DNA of 64,000 nucleotides from Pseudomonas sp. MM223 (GTDB taxonomy: Bacteria; Pseudomonadota; Gammaproteobacteria; Pseudomonadales; Pseudomonadaceae), in the NCBI GenBank assembly GCA_947090765.1, contig OX352322.1:4943501-5007500 (forward strand), read 5' to 3'. The notes under the pieces were generated by a model. That model saw nothing but the letters and a program-made list of their open reading frames with translations. It made no database searches and was not told the origin of the DNA. Each line of letters opens with the position of its first letter. Positions within the stretch are counted from its first letter, which is position 1. Of the stretch, positions 34,961-47,829 are shown one piece after another. The translations under genes and the position numbers were made by a program.

Positions 34961-37585
34961 TCAAAGTCCCTGCTCTGCGAATGGCACGGCCAGCGCCAGG
35001 GCCTGGTCCAGTGCAGCGACGTCGACGCCACCACCCTGGGCCATGTCCGGACGGCCACCGCCCTTGCCACCCACCGCCGCAGCGGCTTGTTTCATCAGAT
35101 CGCCAGCCTTGAGTTGGCTGGAGAGGTCCTTGGTCACGCCGGCCACCAGCACGACCTTGCCCTCATGCTCGCTGCCCAGCAGGATCACTGCGTGGCCGAG
35201 CTTGTTCTTCAACTGATCGACCAGGGCCAGCAAGGCCTTGCCATCCTGCCCATCCAGGCGGGCGGCGAGGACCTTGGCACCCTTGACCTCAACAGCCGCG
35301 TTGGAGAGATCGTCCCCGGCGGCGCTGGCGGCCTTGGCCTGCAGCTGTTCCAGCTGCTTCTCCAGCTGACGGTTGCGCTCCAGCACAGCCGACAACTTGT
35401 CGATCAGGTTGTCGCGGTTACCCTTGACCAGTTGCGCGGCTTCCTTGACCTGCTCTTCGGCAGCGTTCAGGTAGGCCAGCGCTGCTGCACCGGTAACCGC
35501 TTCGATACGGCGCACACCAGAGGCCACGCCGCCTTCGCTGATGATCTTGAACAGGCTGATGTCACCGGTGCGCTTGGCGTGGATACCGCCGCACAGCTCT
35601 ACCGAGAAATCACCCCCCATGCTCAGCACACGCACGGTGTCGCCGTACTTCTCGCCGAACAGCGCCATGGCACCTTTGGCCTTGGCGGTTTCGATGTCGG
35701 TCAGTTCGGTTTCAACGGCAGTGTTCTTGCGCACTTCGCGGTTGACGATGTCTTCCAGTTGCTTGATCTGCTCTGGCTTCACCGCTTCGAAGTGGCTGAA
35801 GTCGAAACGCAGGCGCTGGCTGTCGACCAGCGAGCCTTTCTGCTGTACGTGTTCGCCCAGCACCTGGCGCAGCGCTTCGTGCAGCAGGTGGGTGGCGGAG
35901 TGGTTCAGCGAGGTGGCGTGTTGCACGTCGGCATCGACTTTGGCCTCGACCGGCGAACCGATCACCAGTGCACCGCTGGCAACCACGCCGTGGTGCAGGA
36001 AGGCACCGCCAGTCTTGGTGGTGTCGCGCACGTCGAAGCGCGCAGCGCCGGCCTGCAGGAAGCCGGTGTCACCCACCTGGCCACCGGATTCGGCATAGAA
36101 CGGCGTGCGGTCGAGCACGACCACGCCCTGCTCGCCTTCACCCAGTTGGTCGACGGCCTGGCCGTCTTTGTACAGGGCGATGATCTTGCCCTGGCCTTCA
36201 GTGGCGTCGTAGCCGAGGAACTCGGTAGCGGCGTCAACCTTGACCACGCTGTTGTAGTCCATGCCGAAGGCGCTGGCGGAACGTGCACGCTCACGCTGGG
36301 CGTCCATTTCGCGCTCGAAGCCGGCCTCGTCGATGGTCAGCTCGCGCTCACGGGCGATGTCGGCTGTCAGGTCCATCGGGAAGCCGTAGGTGTCATACAG
36401 TTTGAACACCACGTCGCCCGGCACCACGTCGCCTTTCAGCTGGGCCAGGTCCTGCTCGAGGATGCGCAGGCCTTGTTCCAGGGTCTTGGCGAACTGTTCT
36501 TCTTCGGCCTTCAGCACGCGCTCGATGTGCGCTTGCTGGCTCTTCAGTTCAGGGAAGGCCTCGCCCATTTCCGCGGCCAGCGCGGCAACGATCTGGTAGA
36601 AGAAGCTGCCCTTCGCGCCCAGCTTGTTGCCGTGGCGGCAGGCACGACGAATGATACGGCGCAGCACATAGCCACGGCCTTCGTTGGACGGCAGCACACC
36701 GTCGGCAATCAGGAAACCGCACGAGCGAATATGGTCGGCGACTACTTTCAGCGACGCCTGGCCATCATTGCTGCAACCGATGGCCTTGGCCGCCGCCGCC
36801 AGCAGGTTCTGGAACAGGTCGATCTCGTAGTTCGAGTGCACGTGCTGCAGCACGGCACTGACGCGTTCCAGGCCCATGCCGGTGTCCACCGACGGCGCTG
36901 GCAGCGGGTGCAGCACGCCATCGGCGGTGCGGTTGAACTGCATGAAGACGTTGTTCCAGATCTCGATGTAGCGGTCGCCGTCTTCTTCTGGCGAGCCGGG
37001 TGGGCCGCCCCAGATGTCTGCGCCGTGGTCGTAGAAAATTTCGGTGCACGGGCCGCACGGGCCAGTGTCACCCATAGTCCAGAAGTTGTCGGAGGCGTAA
37101 GGGGCACCTTTGTTGTCGCCGATGCGTACCATGCGCTCGGCCGGCACGCCCACTTCCTTGGTCCAGATGTCGTAGGCTTCATCGTCAGTGGCGTAGACGG
37201 TGACCCAGAGCTTTTCCTTGGGCAGGTTCAGCCATTGCTCCGAGGTCAGGAAGGTCCAGGCGAAGGTGATCGCGTCGCGCTTGAAATAGTCACCGAAGCT
37301 GAAGTTACCCAGCATTTCGAAGAACGTATGGTGACGCGCGGTGTAACCGACGTTTTCCAGGTCGTTGTGCTTACCACCGGCGCGCACGCACTTCTGGCTG
37401 CTGACCGCACGGGTGTAGGCACGCTTCTCCGCACCGAGGAAACAGTCTTTGAACTGGTTCATGCCGGCATTGGTGAACAGCAGGGTTGGGTCGTTGTTCG
37501 GGATCAGCGAACTGGAGGCGACTCGGGTGTGTCCCTGCTCTTCGAAGAAGCGAAGGAAGGCTTCACGGATTTCTGCGCTTTTCAT
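34961..37585 (-). CDS. alaS: Alanyl-tRNA synthetase
   Basis: Class II synthetase that charges tRNA-Ala. The 874-residue protein has the aminoacylation domain ([51 protein letters not shown]), the editing domain with the zinc ligands in [14 protein letters not shown] and [12 protein letters not shown], and the C-terminal coiled-coil and C-Ala domains ([13 protein letters not shown]). The ATG at 37585 is the usual start; an open frame upstream is not conserved. Confidence 0.98.
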   Translation of the reverse strand: MKSAEIREAFLRFFEEQGHTRVASSSLIPNNDPTLLFTNAGMNQFKDCFLGAEKRAYTRAVSSQKCVRAGGKHNDLENVGYTARHHTFFEMLGNFSFGDYFKRDAITFAWTFLTSEQWLNLPKEKLWVTVYATDDEAYDIWTKEVGVPAERMVRIGDNKGAPYASDNFWTMGDTGPCGPCTEIFYDHGADIWGGPPGSPEEDGDRYIEIWNNVFMQFNRTADGVLHPLPAPSVDTGMGLERVSAVLQHVHSNYEIDLFQNLLAAAAKAIGCSNDGQASLKVVADHIRSCGFLIADGVLPSNEGRGYVLRRIIRRACRHGNKLGAKGSFFYQIVAALAAEMGEAFPELKSQQAHIERVLKAEEEQFAKTLEQGLRILEQDLAQLKGDVVPGDVVFKLYDTYGFPMDLTADIARERELTIDEAGFEREMDAQRERARSASAFGMDYNSVVKVDAATEFLGYDATEGQGKIIALYKDGQAVDQLGEGEQGVVVLDRTPFYAESGGQVGDTGFLQAGAARFDVRDTTKTGGAFLHHGVVASGALVIGSPVEAKVDADVQHATSLNHSATHLLHEALRQVLGEHVQQKGSLVDSQRLRFDFSHFEAVKPEQIKQLEDIVNREVRKNTAVETELTDIETAKAKGAMALFGEKYGDTVRVLSMGGDFSVELCGGIHAKRTGDISLFKIISEGGVASGVRRIEAVTGAAALAYLNAAEEQVKEAAQLVKGNRDNLIDKLSAVLERNRQLEKQLEQLQAKAASAAGDDLSNAAVEVKGAKVLAARLDGQDGKALLALVDQLKNKLGHAVILLGSEHEGKVVLVAGVTKDLSSQLKAGDLMKQAAAAVGGKGGGRPDMAQGGGVDVAALDQALALAVPFAEQGL

Positions 37586-37983
37586 AGGTTCTTCCACGGA
37601 AACGGCGGCCCTGTTGGGCAAACGCGTCGACGAAACGACGGCAAAGGGCCGCATTATATCGGTCCTGCAATCTCGATGCAGTGTGTTTATACGATAGAAA
37701 CCATCGTTTGGACGGTTTTTCGGGCTATGCAAACGAAAATGACATGACCGGATGCTAAATCCTGTCTTTCGCCACTGGCAAGCCAATTACCGCCGATGGG
37801 GAGGGAAAATGGAACAGGCGGTGAATTAAAAGAGTTTCATGGGGAAACAAGGATCCAATTCATACTGACAGGGCCCCATCGCCGGCAAGCCAGCTCCCAC
37901 AGGATAACCACAGGCCTTGCTGTCATGCGGTCCCTGTGGGAGCTGGCTTGCCGGCGATAGGGCCAGAGCAAAAAGACAGGCAA
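37586..37983. other. Intergenic region alaS / astE end
   Basis: About 400 bp without a gene. On the minus strand a TATAAT element at 37653-37658 may be the -10 of the alaS promoter. The distal part contains an inverted REP pair downstream of astE. Confidence 0.45.
37871..37964. repeat. Inverted pair of REP-like sequences, GCCGGCAAGCCAGC type
   Basis: Left GGGCCCCATCGCCGGCAAGC, right its approximate complement. Second member of the subfamily at 20655-20743. Confidence 0.8.
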
Positions 37984-38991
37984 TCAGCCCAGCCGCTGAC
38001 CGGAATCCGGCACGATCAGGATGCCGGCCCGCAAGCCATTCCTCACCTTTGGGTTGGGGAAGATGATGCGCGCCCCCTCCTCCTCGACCACCCAGCGCGT
38101 CTCGGCCAGGTCTTCGGCCAGCAGGTAACCCTTGCTCAGTTCGGAAAAATTCTCGATGTCCGCCGGCAGGTGCAGGTGGAAGCTGTCACTGTGCTTGATG
38201 ATTTCGCGAGAAACGCTGAACAGTTGCAGGCCATCCAGCGAGCCTTCGCCCTCTGGCTCGGTCGCCTCGATAATGCGGATCAGCCGCTCTTCCAGCTTGT
38301 CGAGGTTGACCTGCTCGTTCTGGCCAAAAGGGCGGGCCTTGCCCAGTTCCAGGGTGAAGGCTTCGGCCTCCAGCTGTTCGTAGGTAAAGGCACTAAAGGT
38401 GATGGAGGACTTGCTCTGCAGCAGCACCGCTTCCATGCCGGCCGCCGCCAGGCGCGCCAGTTCGCGACGGGAGTGCTTGCGCCCCTCTTTATAAGGGTAC
38501 AAGGCGAATTGCTCGATCTTCGAACCGCGGATGGCGGTATGCAGGTCGTAATGCAGGCGGCTGCGCCCCGGCTTGCTGAAGAATACCCGGGCAAACTGTT
38601 CCAGCTCGGCGGCACGCAAGGCCTCGAAACCACTGGAAAGCTCATGGCGGCCGTTGAACAGCCGGTTGATGTCCTGCTCGATGAAGCGCTCGCCTTTGCG
38701 GATCGCCGCCGGGTTGCCAAACAGGAACAGCAGCCGTGCCTTGGGTTTGATCTTGCCGTTGGCCACGCCGTGCAGCAGCCGTTCGAGCAATTCGATCGGC
38801 GCCGTTTCGTTGCCATGAATGCCGGCAGACAACAGCAAGTCCAACCCGCAATCTTCGTTTTCGGCCGGGCGCACTTCCAGCGCGCCCTCCCCCAGCCAGC
38901 GCAAACGCGCGCCCTTGGGTGTCACTTGGGTCTTCTCGGCCGGCTCGTGATCGGTGAGGGTCAGCTCAAGCAATTTGCCAAGGGCGAGCAT
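37984..38991 (-). CDS. astE: Succinylglutamate desuccinylase AstE
   Basis: Last step of the AST pathway: zinc-dependent hydrolysis of succinylglutamate to glutamate and succinate. The 335-residue protein has the zinc motif [12 protein letters not shown] near residue 64 (His and Glu ligands) and a further His in [11 protein letters not shown]. The start is the ATG at 38991, giving the usual length; the long upstream open frame runs through the previous gene. It follows the 96-residue gene by 10 bases. Confidence 0.95.
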   Translation of the reverse strand: MLALGKLLELTLTDHEPAEKTQVTPKGARLRWLGEGALEVRPAENEDCGLDLLLSAGIHGNETAPIELLERLLHGVANGKIKPKARLLFLFGNPAAIRKGERFIEQDINRLFNGRHELSSGFEALRAAELEQFARVFFSKPGRSRLHYDLHTAIRGSKIEQFALYPYKEGRKHSRRELARLAAAGMEAVLLQSKSSITFSAFTYEQLEAEAFTLELGKARPFGQNEQVNLDKLEERLIRIIEATEPEGEGSLDGLQLFSVSREIIKHSDSFHLHLPADIENFSELSKGYLLAEDLAETRWVVEEEGARIIFPNPKVRNGLRAGILIVPDSGQRLG

Positions 38992-39001
38992 AGAGGCTTC
39001 C

Positions 39002-39292
39002 TTAGTGGTGGTGGCCGCAGTCGGGGCCATGGACGTGATCGTCGTCTTCGCCAACCTCGGCCGGCTCCATTTCCAGCTGCAGGCTGACCAGGTTGGTGGC
39101 CATCGGGCGCAGCAACAGGTTGGCGTATTCGGTGTCGTCTTCGTCAACGTCCACACCGATCAGCAGCTGGCCACGGCCGTCCTGCTGAATCCACACTTCC
39201 TTGCCTTGCCACACCACGGCAAAGCGAGTGCAGGAGGTTTCCAGCTGGGTGCCGTCTTCATCTTCGAGGATCAGGCGCAGGGCGTCGGTCAT
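39002..39292 (-). CDS. Small acidic His-tailed protein inside the ast operon (96 aa)
   Basis: Unassigned. The protein [20 protein letters not shown]... is strongly acidic and ends [14 protein letters not shown], a cluster of His and Cys that could bind a metal. It has no signal peptide and no membrane segment. The gene sits tightly between astB (14 bases) and astE (10 bases), so it is cotranscribed with them. Whether it serves AstE zinc loading or something else is open. The open frame extends upstream, but the ATG at 39292 is the first good start. Confidence 0.7.
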   Translation of the reverse strand: MTDALRLILEDEDGTQLETSCTRFAVVWQGKEVWIQQDGRGQLLIGVDVDEDDTEYANLLLRPMATNLVSLQLEMEPAEVGEDDDHVHGPDCGHHH

Positions 39293-39306
39293 TGCAAAGT
39301 CTCTCT

Positions 39307-40657
39307 TCAAGGTTGGCGTTGGAACGGGTATACCGAGCCCAACTTCAGGATCTGGGTCAATTCGTCCAGTGCAGTACGGCATTCCATCAGCAGTTGCGGG
39401 TCGGCCAGGTCCGCTTCGCCCAGGCGATCGCGGTAATGCTTGTCGACCCACTGCACCAGGGTGTCGTACAGCGGGGCGGTCATGATAACGCCTTGGTTGA
39501 CCGCCGCCAGTTCCGATTCCTTCAACGCCACGCGCAAACGCAGGCAAGCCGGGCCACCGCCGTTCTGCATGCTTTGTTTGAGGTCAAATACCTTGACCTC
39601 CTTCACCGGGCCACCCTGGCTGGTCAGCTGGCCCAGGTAGGCCCAGACCCGCTCGTTGTTGCGGCACTCTTCGGGCACCACCAGCAGCATGGAGCCGTCA
39701 TCGCGGCTGAGCAGCTGGCTGTTGAACAGGTAGGAGCGCACGGCATCCTCTACCGCCACCGCTGCCCGCGGCACACAGATGGCCTGGAAGTTGCCACCCT
39801 TGCTGGCCAGTTTAGCTCGCAGCTGACCAAGCACCGCGTCAGTCTCAAGGAATGCATCCTCGTGGTAGAACAGCACCTCGCCGTTACCCACCGAAATCAC
39901 ATCGTTGTGGAACACGCCCTGATCGATCACAGCCGGGTTCTGTTGAGCGTAGACCACCCCACCTTCACTCAACCCATGCAGCCGGGCCACGGCCTGCGAG
40001 GGCCTCCAGGGTTTGCCGGGCCGGGTACTTTTGCGGTGCAGGGTAACGGCTGTCGAAGGCACTGCGGCCATACACGAAGAACTCCACGCCGGCGTCGCCA
40101 TAGGCACGGCAGAAGCGCGTGTGGTTGGCAGCGCCCTCGTCACCGAACTGTGCCACGGCAGGCAATGCTTCGTGGTGGGCAAAGTGTTTCTCGTTGTTGA
40201 ACATGGCGCCCAGCACACGGCTGGTGGTCGGGTGCTCGATGCTGCGGTGGTACTTGCAGTTCAGGTTGGCGGCAGTGAAGTGCACGCGGCCATCTGCAGT
40301 GTCGGCACTGGGGCTGACCGTGGCGGCGTTGGCCACCCACATGCTCGACGCCGAGCAGCTGGCCACCAGCAGCGGCATGGCTTCTTTCGCAGCACGCTGG
40401 ATTACCTCGGCATCGCTGCCGCCAAAGCCCAGGCGGCGCAGTGCGGCCACATCCGGGCGCTCTTGCGGCGCCAGCACGCCCTGCTTGAAGCCCATGTCGG
40501 CCAGCGCTTTCATTTTCGCCAGGCCTTGGCGCGCGGCTTCGCGCGGGCTGGAACGTTGCTGGCTGTTGCTCTGCGAAGCCACGTTGCCGTAAGACAGGCC
40601 GCCATAGTTGTGGGTCGGCCCCACCAGGCCATCAAAATTCACTTCATAGGATTTCAT
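39307..40657 (-). pseudogene. astB: N-succinylarginine dihydrolase AstB, interrupted by a 1-base frameshift
   Basis: AstB hydrolyses succinylarginine to succinylornithine, CO2 and ammonia. The N-terminal frame starts [21 protein letters not shown] at 40657 and runs to ARQTLEA; there the frame changes. The C-terminal part ([21 protein letters not shown]... to the stop at 39307) is in the next frame. Removing one base from the GGG run at 40000-40002 (CCC on the coding strand) restores a reading frame of exactly 449 residues, the normal size, with the catalytic region intact. So it is either a recent mutation or a sequencing error. As read, the first frame stops after 230 residues, so the enzyme would be lost, although the flanking pathway genes are intact. 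Confidence 0.85.
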
Positions 40658-40680
40658 CGGCTAGGCTCCGTGACCTGTTG

Positions 40681-42144
<1,464 letters not shown>

Positions 42145-43173
42145 TTACTGGGCCTCCCGGCTGGCCGACAGCGGCACGGCGCGCACATTGTCGCCGGCGC
42201 CCATGCGCAGGCGCTTGGCGGTCAATGGGTCGACCACCAGGGTACCGGCGGCCAGCCGCGCAGGCGCAGCTGTGATGCGGCAATCGTCGCGTTTGCGGTT
42301 GTGGATGATGTAAGGGGTGGCGTCATCGCCTGGCGTGCCTACCGCCAGCACCAAGGTCTGGCTCTCGCGCACGGCGCGGATCTTGGCGGTGTCGCATTCG
42401 ATGGCAGGGCCTGCATCGAAGATGTCGACATACCCCTGGTAGTTGAAGCCTTCCTGCTTGAGCATGGCCAGGGCCGGCTCGGTGTCGACGTGCACGCGGC
42501 CGATAACGTCGCGCGCCGCCTCGGACAAGAAACAGGTGTACAGCGGGAACTTGGGCATCAGCTCGGCGATGAACGACTTGTTGCCAACGCCGGTCAGGTA
42601 GTCCGCCTGGCTGAACTCCATCTTGAAAAAATGCCGGCCGAGGCTTTCCCAGAACGGCGAGCGGCCCTGCTCGTCGGACATGCCGCGCATTTCGGCGATG
42701 ATCTTCTTGCCGAACAGCTCCGGGAACTCGGCAATGAACAGCATGCGCGCACGCGATAGCAGGCGGCCATTGAGCCCGGAGCGGTAGTCGCTGCGCAGGA
42801 ACAGCGAGCACAGCTCGGAGTTGCCGGTCAGGTCATTGGCGAGGAACAGGGTGGGGATTTCGCGATAGATCTTCAGCTCCTGCGAGGCGCTGACGGTGAG
42901 GCCGACCCGGTAGTTGTACCAAGGCTCACGCAGGCCGACGGCGCCGGCGATGGCACTGATGCCAACCACCAGGCCTTCGTCGTTTTCCAGCACGAACAGG
43001 TAATCGGTATCACCACGCTCGGCTTCGCCACGGAAGCTCTTTTCTGCCCAGCCAACGCGGTGCCCCAGGCGCTCTTCGTTGGCCGGCAGCGTGGTCAGCC
43101 CGGTGGTGCCGGTGCTGCGTGCCAATTCGATCAACGCAGGCAAATCGCTGCTGCGTACAGGACGAACGATCAT
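42145..43173 (-). CDS. aruG: Arginine N-succinyltransferase, beta (AruG) subunit
   Basis: One of two homologous subunits of the first AST enzyme, which moves succinyl from succinyl-CoA to arginine. The 342-residue AstA-fold protein begins MIVRPVRSSDLPALIELARSTGTTGLTTLPANEERLGHRV and contains the AstA block SELCSLFLRSDYRSGLNGRLLSRARMLFIAEF. It lies 78 bases after aruF. AruF and AruG diverged after duplication; pseudomonads have both. Confidence 0.95.
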   Translation of the reverse strand: MIVRPVRSSDLPALIELARSTGTTGLTTLPANEERLGHRVGWAEKSFRGEAERGDTDYLFVLENDEGLVVGISAIAGAVGLREPWYNYRVGLTVSASQELKIYREIPTLFLANDLTGNSELCSLFLRSDYRSGLNGRLLSRARMLFIAEFPELFGKKIIAEMRGMSDEQGRSPFWESLGRHFFKMEFSQADYLTGVGNKSFIAELMPKFPLYTCFLSEAARDVIGRVHVDTEPALAMLKQEGFNYQGYVDIFDAGPAIECDTAKIRAVRESQTLVLAVGTPGDDATPYIIHNRKRDDCRITAAPARLAAGTLVVDPLTAKRLRMGAGDNVRAVPLSASREAQ

Positions 43174-43251
43174 GCTATCTCCTTGTGCGGCGGCGGCGGC
43201 CGGCGCAAAACTCTTCTAACGCATCAATCCCGAAACGTCTGCTACCAGACC

Positions 43252-44271
43252 TCAGACTGCGACCAGGCGCACGCTGCCACCCTCGCCCACACCCAGCGCG
43301 TCGGCCGCAGCCACGCTCAGGCTGACCGGCTTGCCGGGTACCCAGTCGAGGTCCAGCAGCACCGCGCGGTAGTCCTGCAACTGGCCATTGCACACCAGGT
43401 ACGGGCGCCCACCCTTGGCCGGGGCTTGCTCGACGAGCACCGGCACTGCCCGGCTCTGGGCGATCGAGCGAATGCCCGAGGTGCGCGCATGCAGGGTCGG
43501 GCCGCCGTCGAAGATGTCGATGTAGTGCTCGGTTTCAAAGCCTTCGCGCATGAGGATGTCGAAGGTGATCTGTGCACGCGGGTGCACCTGGCCCATGGCT
43601 TCCTGCGCCTCATCGGGCAGCAGCGGCACATAGATGGGGTAGTGCGGCATCAGTTCGGCGAGAAAGGTACGGCTTTTAAGGCCACACAGGCGCTCGGCGT
43701 CGGAGTAGTTGAGGTCGAAGAAATTGCGGCCGATGGCATCCCAGAACGGCGACTCGCCATTTTCGTCGCTGTAGCCGACGATTTCGGTCACTACCGAGTC
43801 GGCGAAACGCTCCGGGTGCGACGCCATGAACAACAGGCGACCGCGCGAATTGAGCTCGGCCCAGCCACTGTTCACCAGCTCGGGCAATACATAAAAGCTG
43901 GTCAGCAGGCTGTTGCCGGTCAGGTCATGACACAGCGACAGCACGTGGATCTTGTTGTGGATCTTCAGCTCGCGCGAGGCGTGCACGAAGGTTTCGTTAC
44001 GAAAACTGTAGAACGGCTCGGAGTAGCCAGCCGAAGCGACAATGGCCGAACAGCCGGCCAGCTTGCCGGTCTCGCTGTCTTCGAGCACAAAAAAGTAGCT
44101 TTCCTCGCCGTTGAAGCTGACCTCGGCGGCGAAGGAAGTCTCGGAAGCGGCGATCTTGTCGCCCAGGCGAGCAGCGTCGTCCGGCAGCGAGGTGACACCA
44201 ATGGGGCTGTCTGCAGCCATGCGCTGCACTTCGTTCAGATCAGCCATTTGCGCGGGGCGCATCACCAGCAT
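43252..44271 (-). CDS. aruF: Arginine N-succinyltransferase, alpha (AruF) subunit
   Basis: Second homologous subunit of arginine/ornithine succinyltransferase; 339 residues. It begins MLVMRPAQMADLNEVQRMAADSPIGVTSLPDDAARLGDKI and contains FYVLPELVNSGWAELNSRGRLLFMASHPERF. The ATG at 44271 follows the aruC stop by 135 bases that hold two strong hairpins. Confidence 0.95.
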   Translation of the reverse strand: MLVMRPAQMADLNEVQRMAADSPIGVTSLPDDAARLGDKIAASETSFAAEVSFNGEESYFFVLEDSETGKLAGCSAIVASAGYSEPFYSFRNETFVHASRELKIHNKIHVLSLCHDLTGNSLLTSFYVLPELVNSGWAELNSRGRLLFMASHPERFADSVVTEIVGYSDENGESPFWDAIGRNFFDLNYSDAERLCGLKSRTFLAELMPHYPIYVPLLPDEAQEAMGQVHPRAQITFDILMREGFETEHYIDIFDGGPTLHARTSGIRSIAQSRAVPVLVEQAPAKGGRPYLVCNGQLQDYRAVLLDLDWVPGKPVSLSVAAADALGVGEGGSVRLVAV

Positions 44272-44320
44272 GGTGTCACTCCTTTGGAATACGGGCCGCT
44301 CACGGCGGCACGGAAAAACG

Positions 44321-44340
44321 GCAGGTGCACAGGCACCTGC
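44321..44340 (-). terminator. Terminator-like hairpin between aruC and aruF
   Basis: Stem GCAGGTGC/GCACCTGC with a four-base loop, followed on the minus strand by CGTTTTT. It lies within the aruC operon, so it would act as an attenuator or processing site; a second G/C hairpin (GCCGGCC/GGCCGGC) lies at about 44358-44388. Confidence 0.6.
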
Positions 44341-44406
44341 ACTGGAATCGGGTATCGCCGGCCAGGCCCTGCAATGGCCCGGGCCGGCGACGGGACCGCA
44401 GGCGGG

Positions 44407-45828
<1,422 letters not shown>

Positions 45829-45885
45829 TCACATAGGTTTGTGGGAGACGGGGATGTTCGGCGATGTTGATGTGTTGCCTATGAG

Positions 45886-45913
45886 ATCGAGCGCCGCGCG
45901 GGCGGCGCTCGAT
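45886..45913 (-). terminator. Hairpin downstream of argR
   Basis: 12-bp arms ATCGAGCGCCGC/GCGGCGCTCGAT with a four-base loop, 51 bases after the argR stop. There is no clear T-run, so the terminator role is uncertain. Confidence 0.5.
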
Positions 45914-45963
45914 TTCCGCCGCACCATCACCCCCAAGGCATACACCCTGAACCAACCGAGATC

Positions 45964-46944
45964 TCAGCCTTTTTCGGCAGGTGCCGAACTCAGTTCGAAC
46001 GGGCTGCTGCTACGCCGCTGGTTGCGGTCTTCCCGTGGCGTGGCGCCAAAGAAGTTGCGATAGGCACTGGAAAAATGCGGCCCCGAGGAAAAGCCACAGG
46101 ACAAGCCAATCTGGATGATCGACTTGCTGGTCTGCATCAGCATCTGCCGTGCCTTGTTCAGCCGCAGCTCCAGGTAGTACTGGCTCGGCACGCGGTTCAG
46201 GTACTGCTTGAAGATGCGCTCCAGCTGCCGACGCGACACGCACACATGCTGGGCGATCTCGTCGGTGGTCAGCGGCTCTTCGATGTTGGCTTCCATCAAC
46301 AGCACCGCCTGGGTCAGCTTGGGATGGCTCGAACCCAGGCGGTTTTGCAGCGGAATGCGCTGACGCTCACCACCCTCACGGATGCGCTCCACCACCAGTT
46401 CTTCCGACACTGCGCCCGCCAGCTCCGCGCCATGATCGCGGGCCAGCACTGCCAGCAGCAGGTCGGCCACGGCAATACCGCCACAGGCAGTCAGGCGATC
46501 ACGGTCCCAGTCGAAAAGGTGACTGGTGGCAATGACTTTGGGGAAGCGCTCGGCAAAATCGTCCTGCCAGCGCCAGTGCACCGCAGCCCGGTAACCGTCG
46601 AGCAGGCCCAACATCGCCAGCGGGTAAACACCGGCCGCCAGGCCGCCAATCATGCAGCCACTGCGCGCCAGCTGCTTGAGCGCAGTCGACAAGGTAGCCC
46701 CTACCGCCGCAGGCGGCTCGTCAGCAACCAGGAACAGCTTGTGGCAACCCTCCAGGCGGCCGGCCCACGGCTCGCCCGGCAGGCGCCAACCACCCTCTTG
46801 CGCAGGCTCTGCCTGCAAGAAAGCCAGTTCGTAGACCACATCCGGGTGCACCCGCTGCGCCACCTGCAACACTTCCTCGGCCAGCGCCAGGGTCAAGGGC
46901 CTGGTGCCGGGCCAGATGAGAAAACCGATTCGCTGGGTGGTCAT
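45964..46944 (-). CDS. argR: AraC-family arginine regulator ArgR
   Basis: Pseudomonas-type ArgR, an AraC/XylS-family activator and repressor of arginine genes, unrelated to the E. coli ArgR. The N-terminal half (~5-175) is a DJ-1/glutamine-amidotransferase-like domain, the C-terminal half (~215-310) the double helix-turn-helix (TTDEIAQHVCVSRRQLERIFKQYLN; IIQIGLSCGFSSGPHFSSAYRNFFGATP). At 326 residues it is of standard length. It follows aotP by 98 bases, as in the P. aeruginosa aotJQMOP-argR operon. Confidence 0.94.
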   Translation of the reverse strand: MTTQRIGFLIWPGTRPLTLALAEEVLQVAQRVHPDVVYELAFLQAEPAQEGGWRLPGEPWAGRLEGCHKLFLVADEPPAAVGATLSTALKQLARSGCMIGGLAAGVYPLAMLGLLDGYRAAVHWRWQDDFAERFPKVIATSHLFDWDRDRLTACGGIAVADLLLAVLARDHGAELAGAVSEELVVERIREGGERQRIPLQNRLGSSHPKLTQAVLLMEANIEEPLTTDEIAQHVCVSRRQLERIFKQYLNRVPSQYYLELRLNKARQMLMQTSKSIIQIGLSCGFSSGPHFSSAYRNFFGATPREDRNQRRSSSPFELSSAPAEKG

Positions 46945-47042
46945 AGGGTACGGTCCGAAACCTGAGATCGTTCGAGTCTGTGCGCCGGGTCAGGCTGCGC
47001 TCGCAGCGCAGCATGCCCTATTCTGGTGCAAAAATGCAGCTT

Positions 47043-47807
47043 TTACTTCAAGCTGCCGGAAAGGAACTGCTTCAGGCGCTCCGACTGCGGATTGGCCAGT
47101 ACTTCGCGTGGGCAGCCGGTTTCTTCCACCAGGCCTTTGTGCAGGAACACCAGCTGGTTGGACACCTCGCGGGCAAAGCCCATTTCGTGGGTAACCACCA
47201 CCATGGTCCGGCCTTCCTGAGCCAGTGCCTGCATGACCTTGAGCACATCGCCCACCAGTTCGGGGTCGAGCGCCGAGGTCGGCTCGTCGAACAGCATAAC
47301 CTCTGGCTCCATGGCCAGGGCCCGTGCAATTGCCACACGTTGTTGCTCACCTCCCGACATATGGCCGGGGAAGGCGTCCTTACGGTGGGCGACGCCCACC
47401 TTGGCCAGGTAATGCTCGGCCTTTTCCAGGGCTTCCTTCTTGTTCACGCCCAATACGTGCACCGGCGCTTCGATGATGTTTTCCAGCGCGGTCATGTGCG
47501 ACCACAGGTTGAAGTGCTGGAACACCATCGACAGGCGCGAGCGCATACGCTGCAACTGGCGCGGGTCGGCAGCCTTCAGCGCACCGTCCTTGCCGGCGAC
47601 CAGCTTGAGTTCTTCGTTGTTGAGCAGGATCTTGCCGGCGTGCGGCTGCTCCAGCAGGTTGATGCAGCGCAGGAAGGTCGACTTGCCCGAGCCACTGGAG
47701 CCGATGATGCTGATGACGTCGCCGGCCTTGGCCGCCAGGGACACGCCCTTGAGCACTTCATGGCTGCCGTAGCGCTTGTGCAGGTCTTGGACTTCGAGTT
47801 TGTACAT
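47043..47807 (-). CDS. aotP: Arginine/ornithine ABC transporter ATPase AotP
   Basis: ATP-binding subunit of the arginine/ornithine importer. Walker [13 protein letters not shown], signature [11 protein letters not shown] and Walker [14 protein letters not shown] are intact. The ATG at 47807 (MYKLEVQDL) gives 254 residues. It follows aotM by 22 bases. Confidence 0.95.
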   Translation of the reverse strand: MYKLEVQDLHKRYGSHEVLKGVSLAAKAGDVISIIGSSGSGKSTFLRCINLLEQPHAGKILLNNEELKLVAGKDGALKAADPRQLQRMRSRLSMVFQHFNLWSHMTALENIIEAPVHVLGVNKKEALEKAEHYLAKVGVAHRKDAFPGHMSGGEQQRVAIARALAMEPEVMLFDEPTSALDPELVGDVLKVMQALAQEGRTMVVVTHEMGFAREVSNQLVFLHKGLVEETGCPREVLANPQSERLKQFLSGSLK

Positions 47808-47829
47808 GCTGTCGATTCTCACAAAGCGG

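Noticed and set aside
35087..37747. Open frame of 886 codons antisense to alaS
   Set aside because: Mirror frame of a highly expressed GC-rich gene; low-complexity His/Gln/Val-rich translation without domains.
39307..40657. Programmed frameshift in astB
   Set aside because: No slippery heptamer of known type and no stimulatory structure apparent; AstB is a single-frame gene elsewhere.
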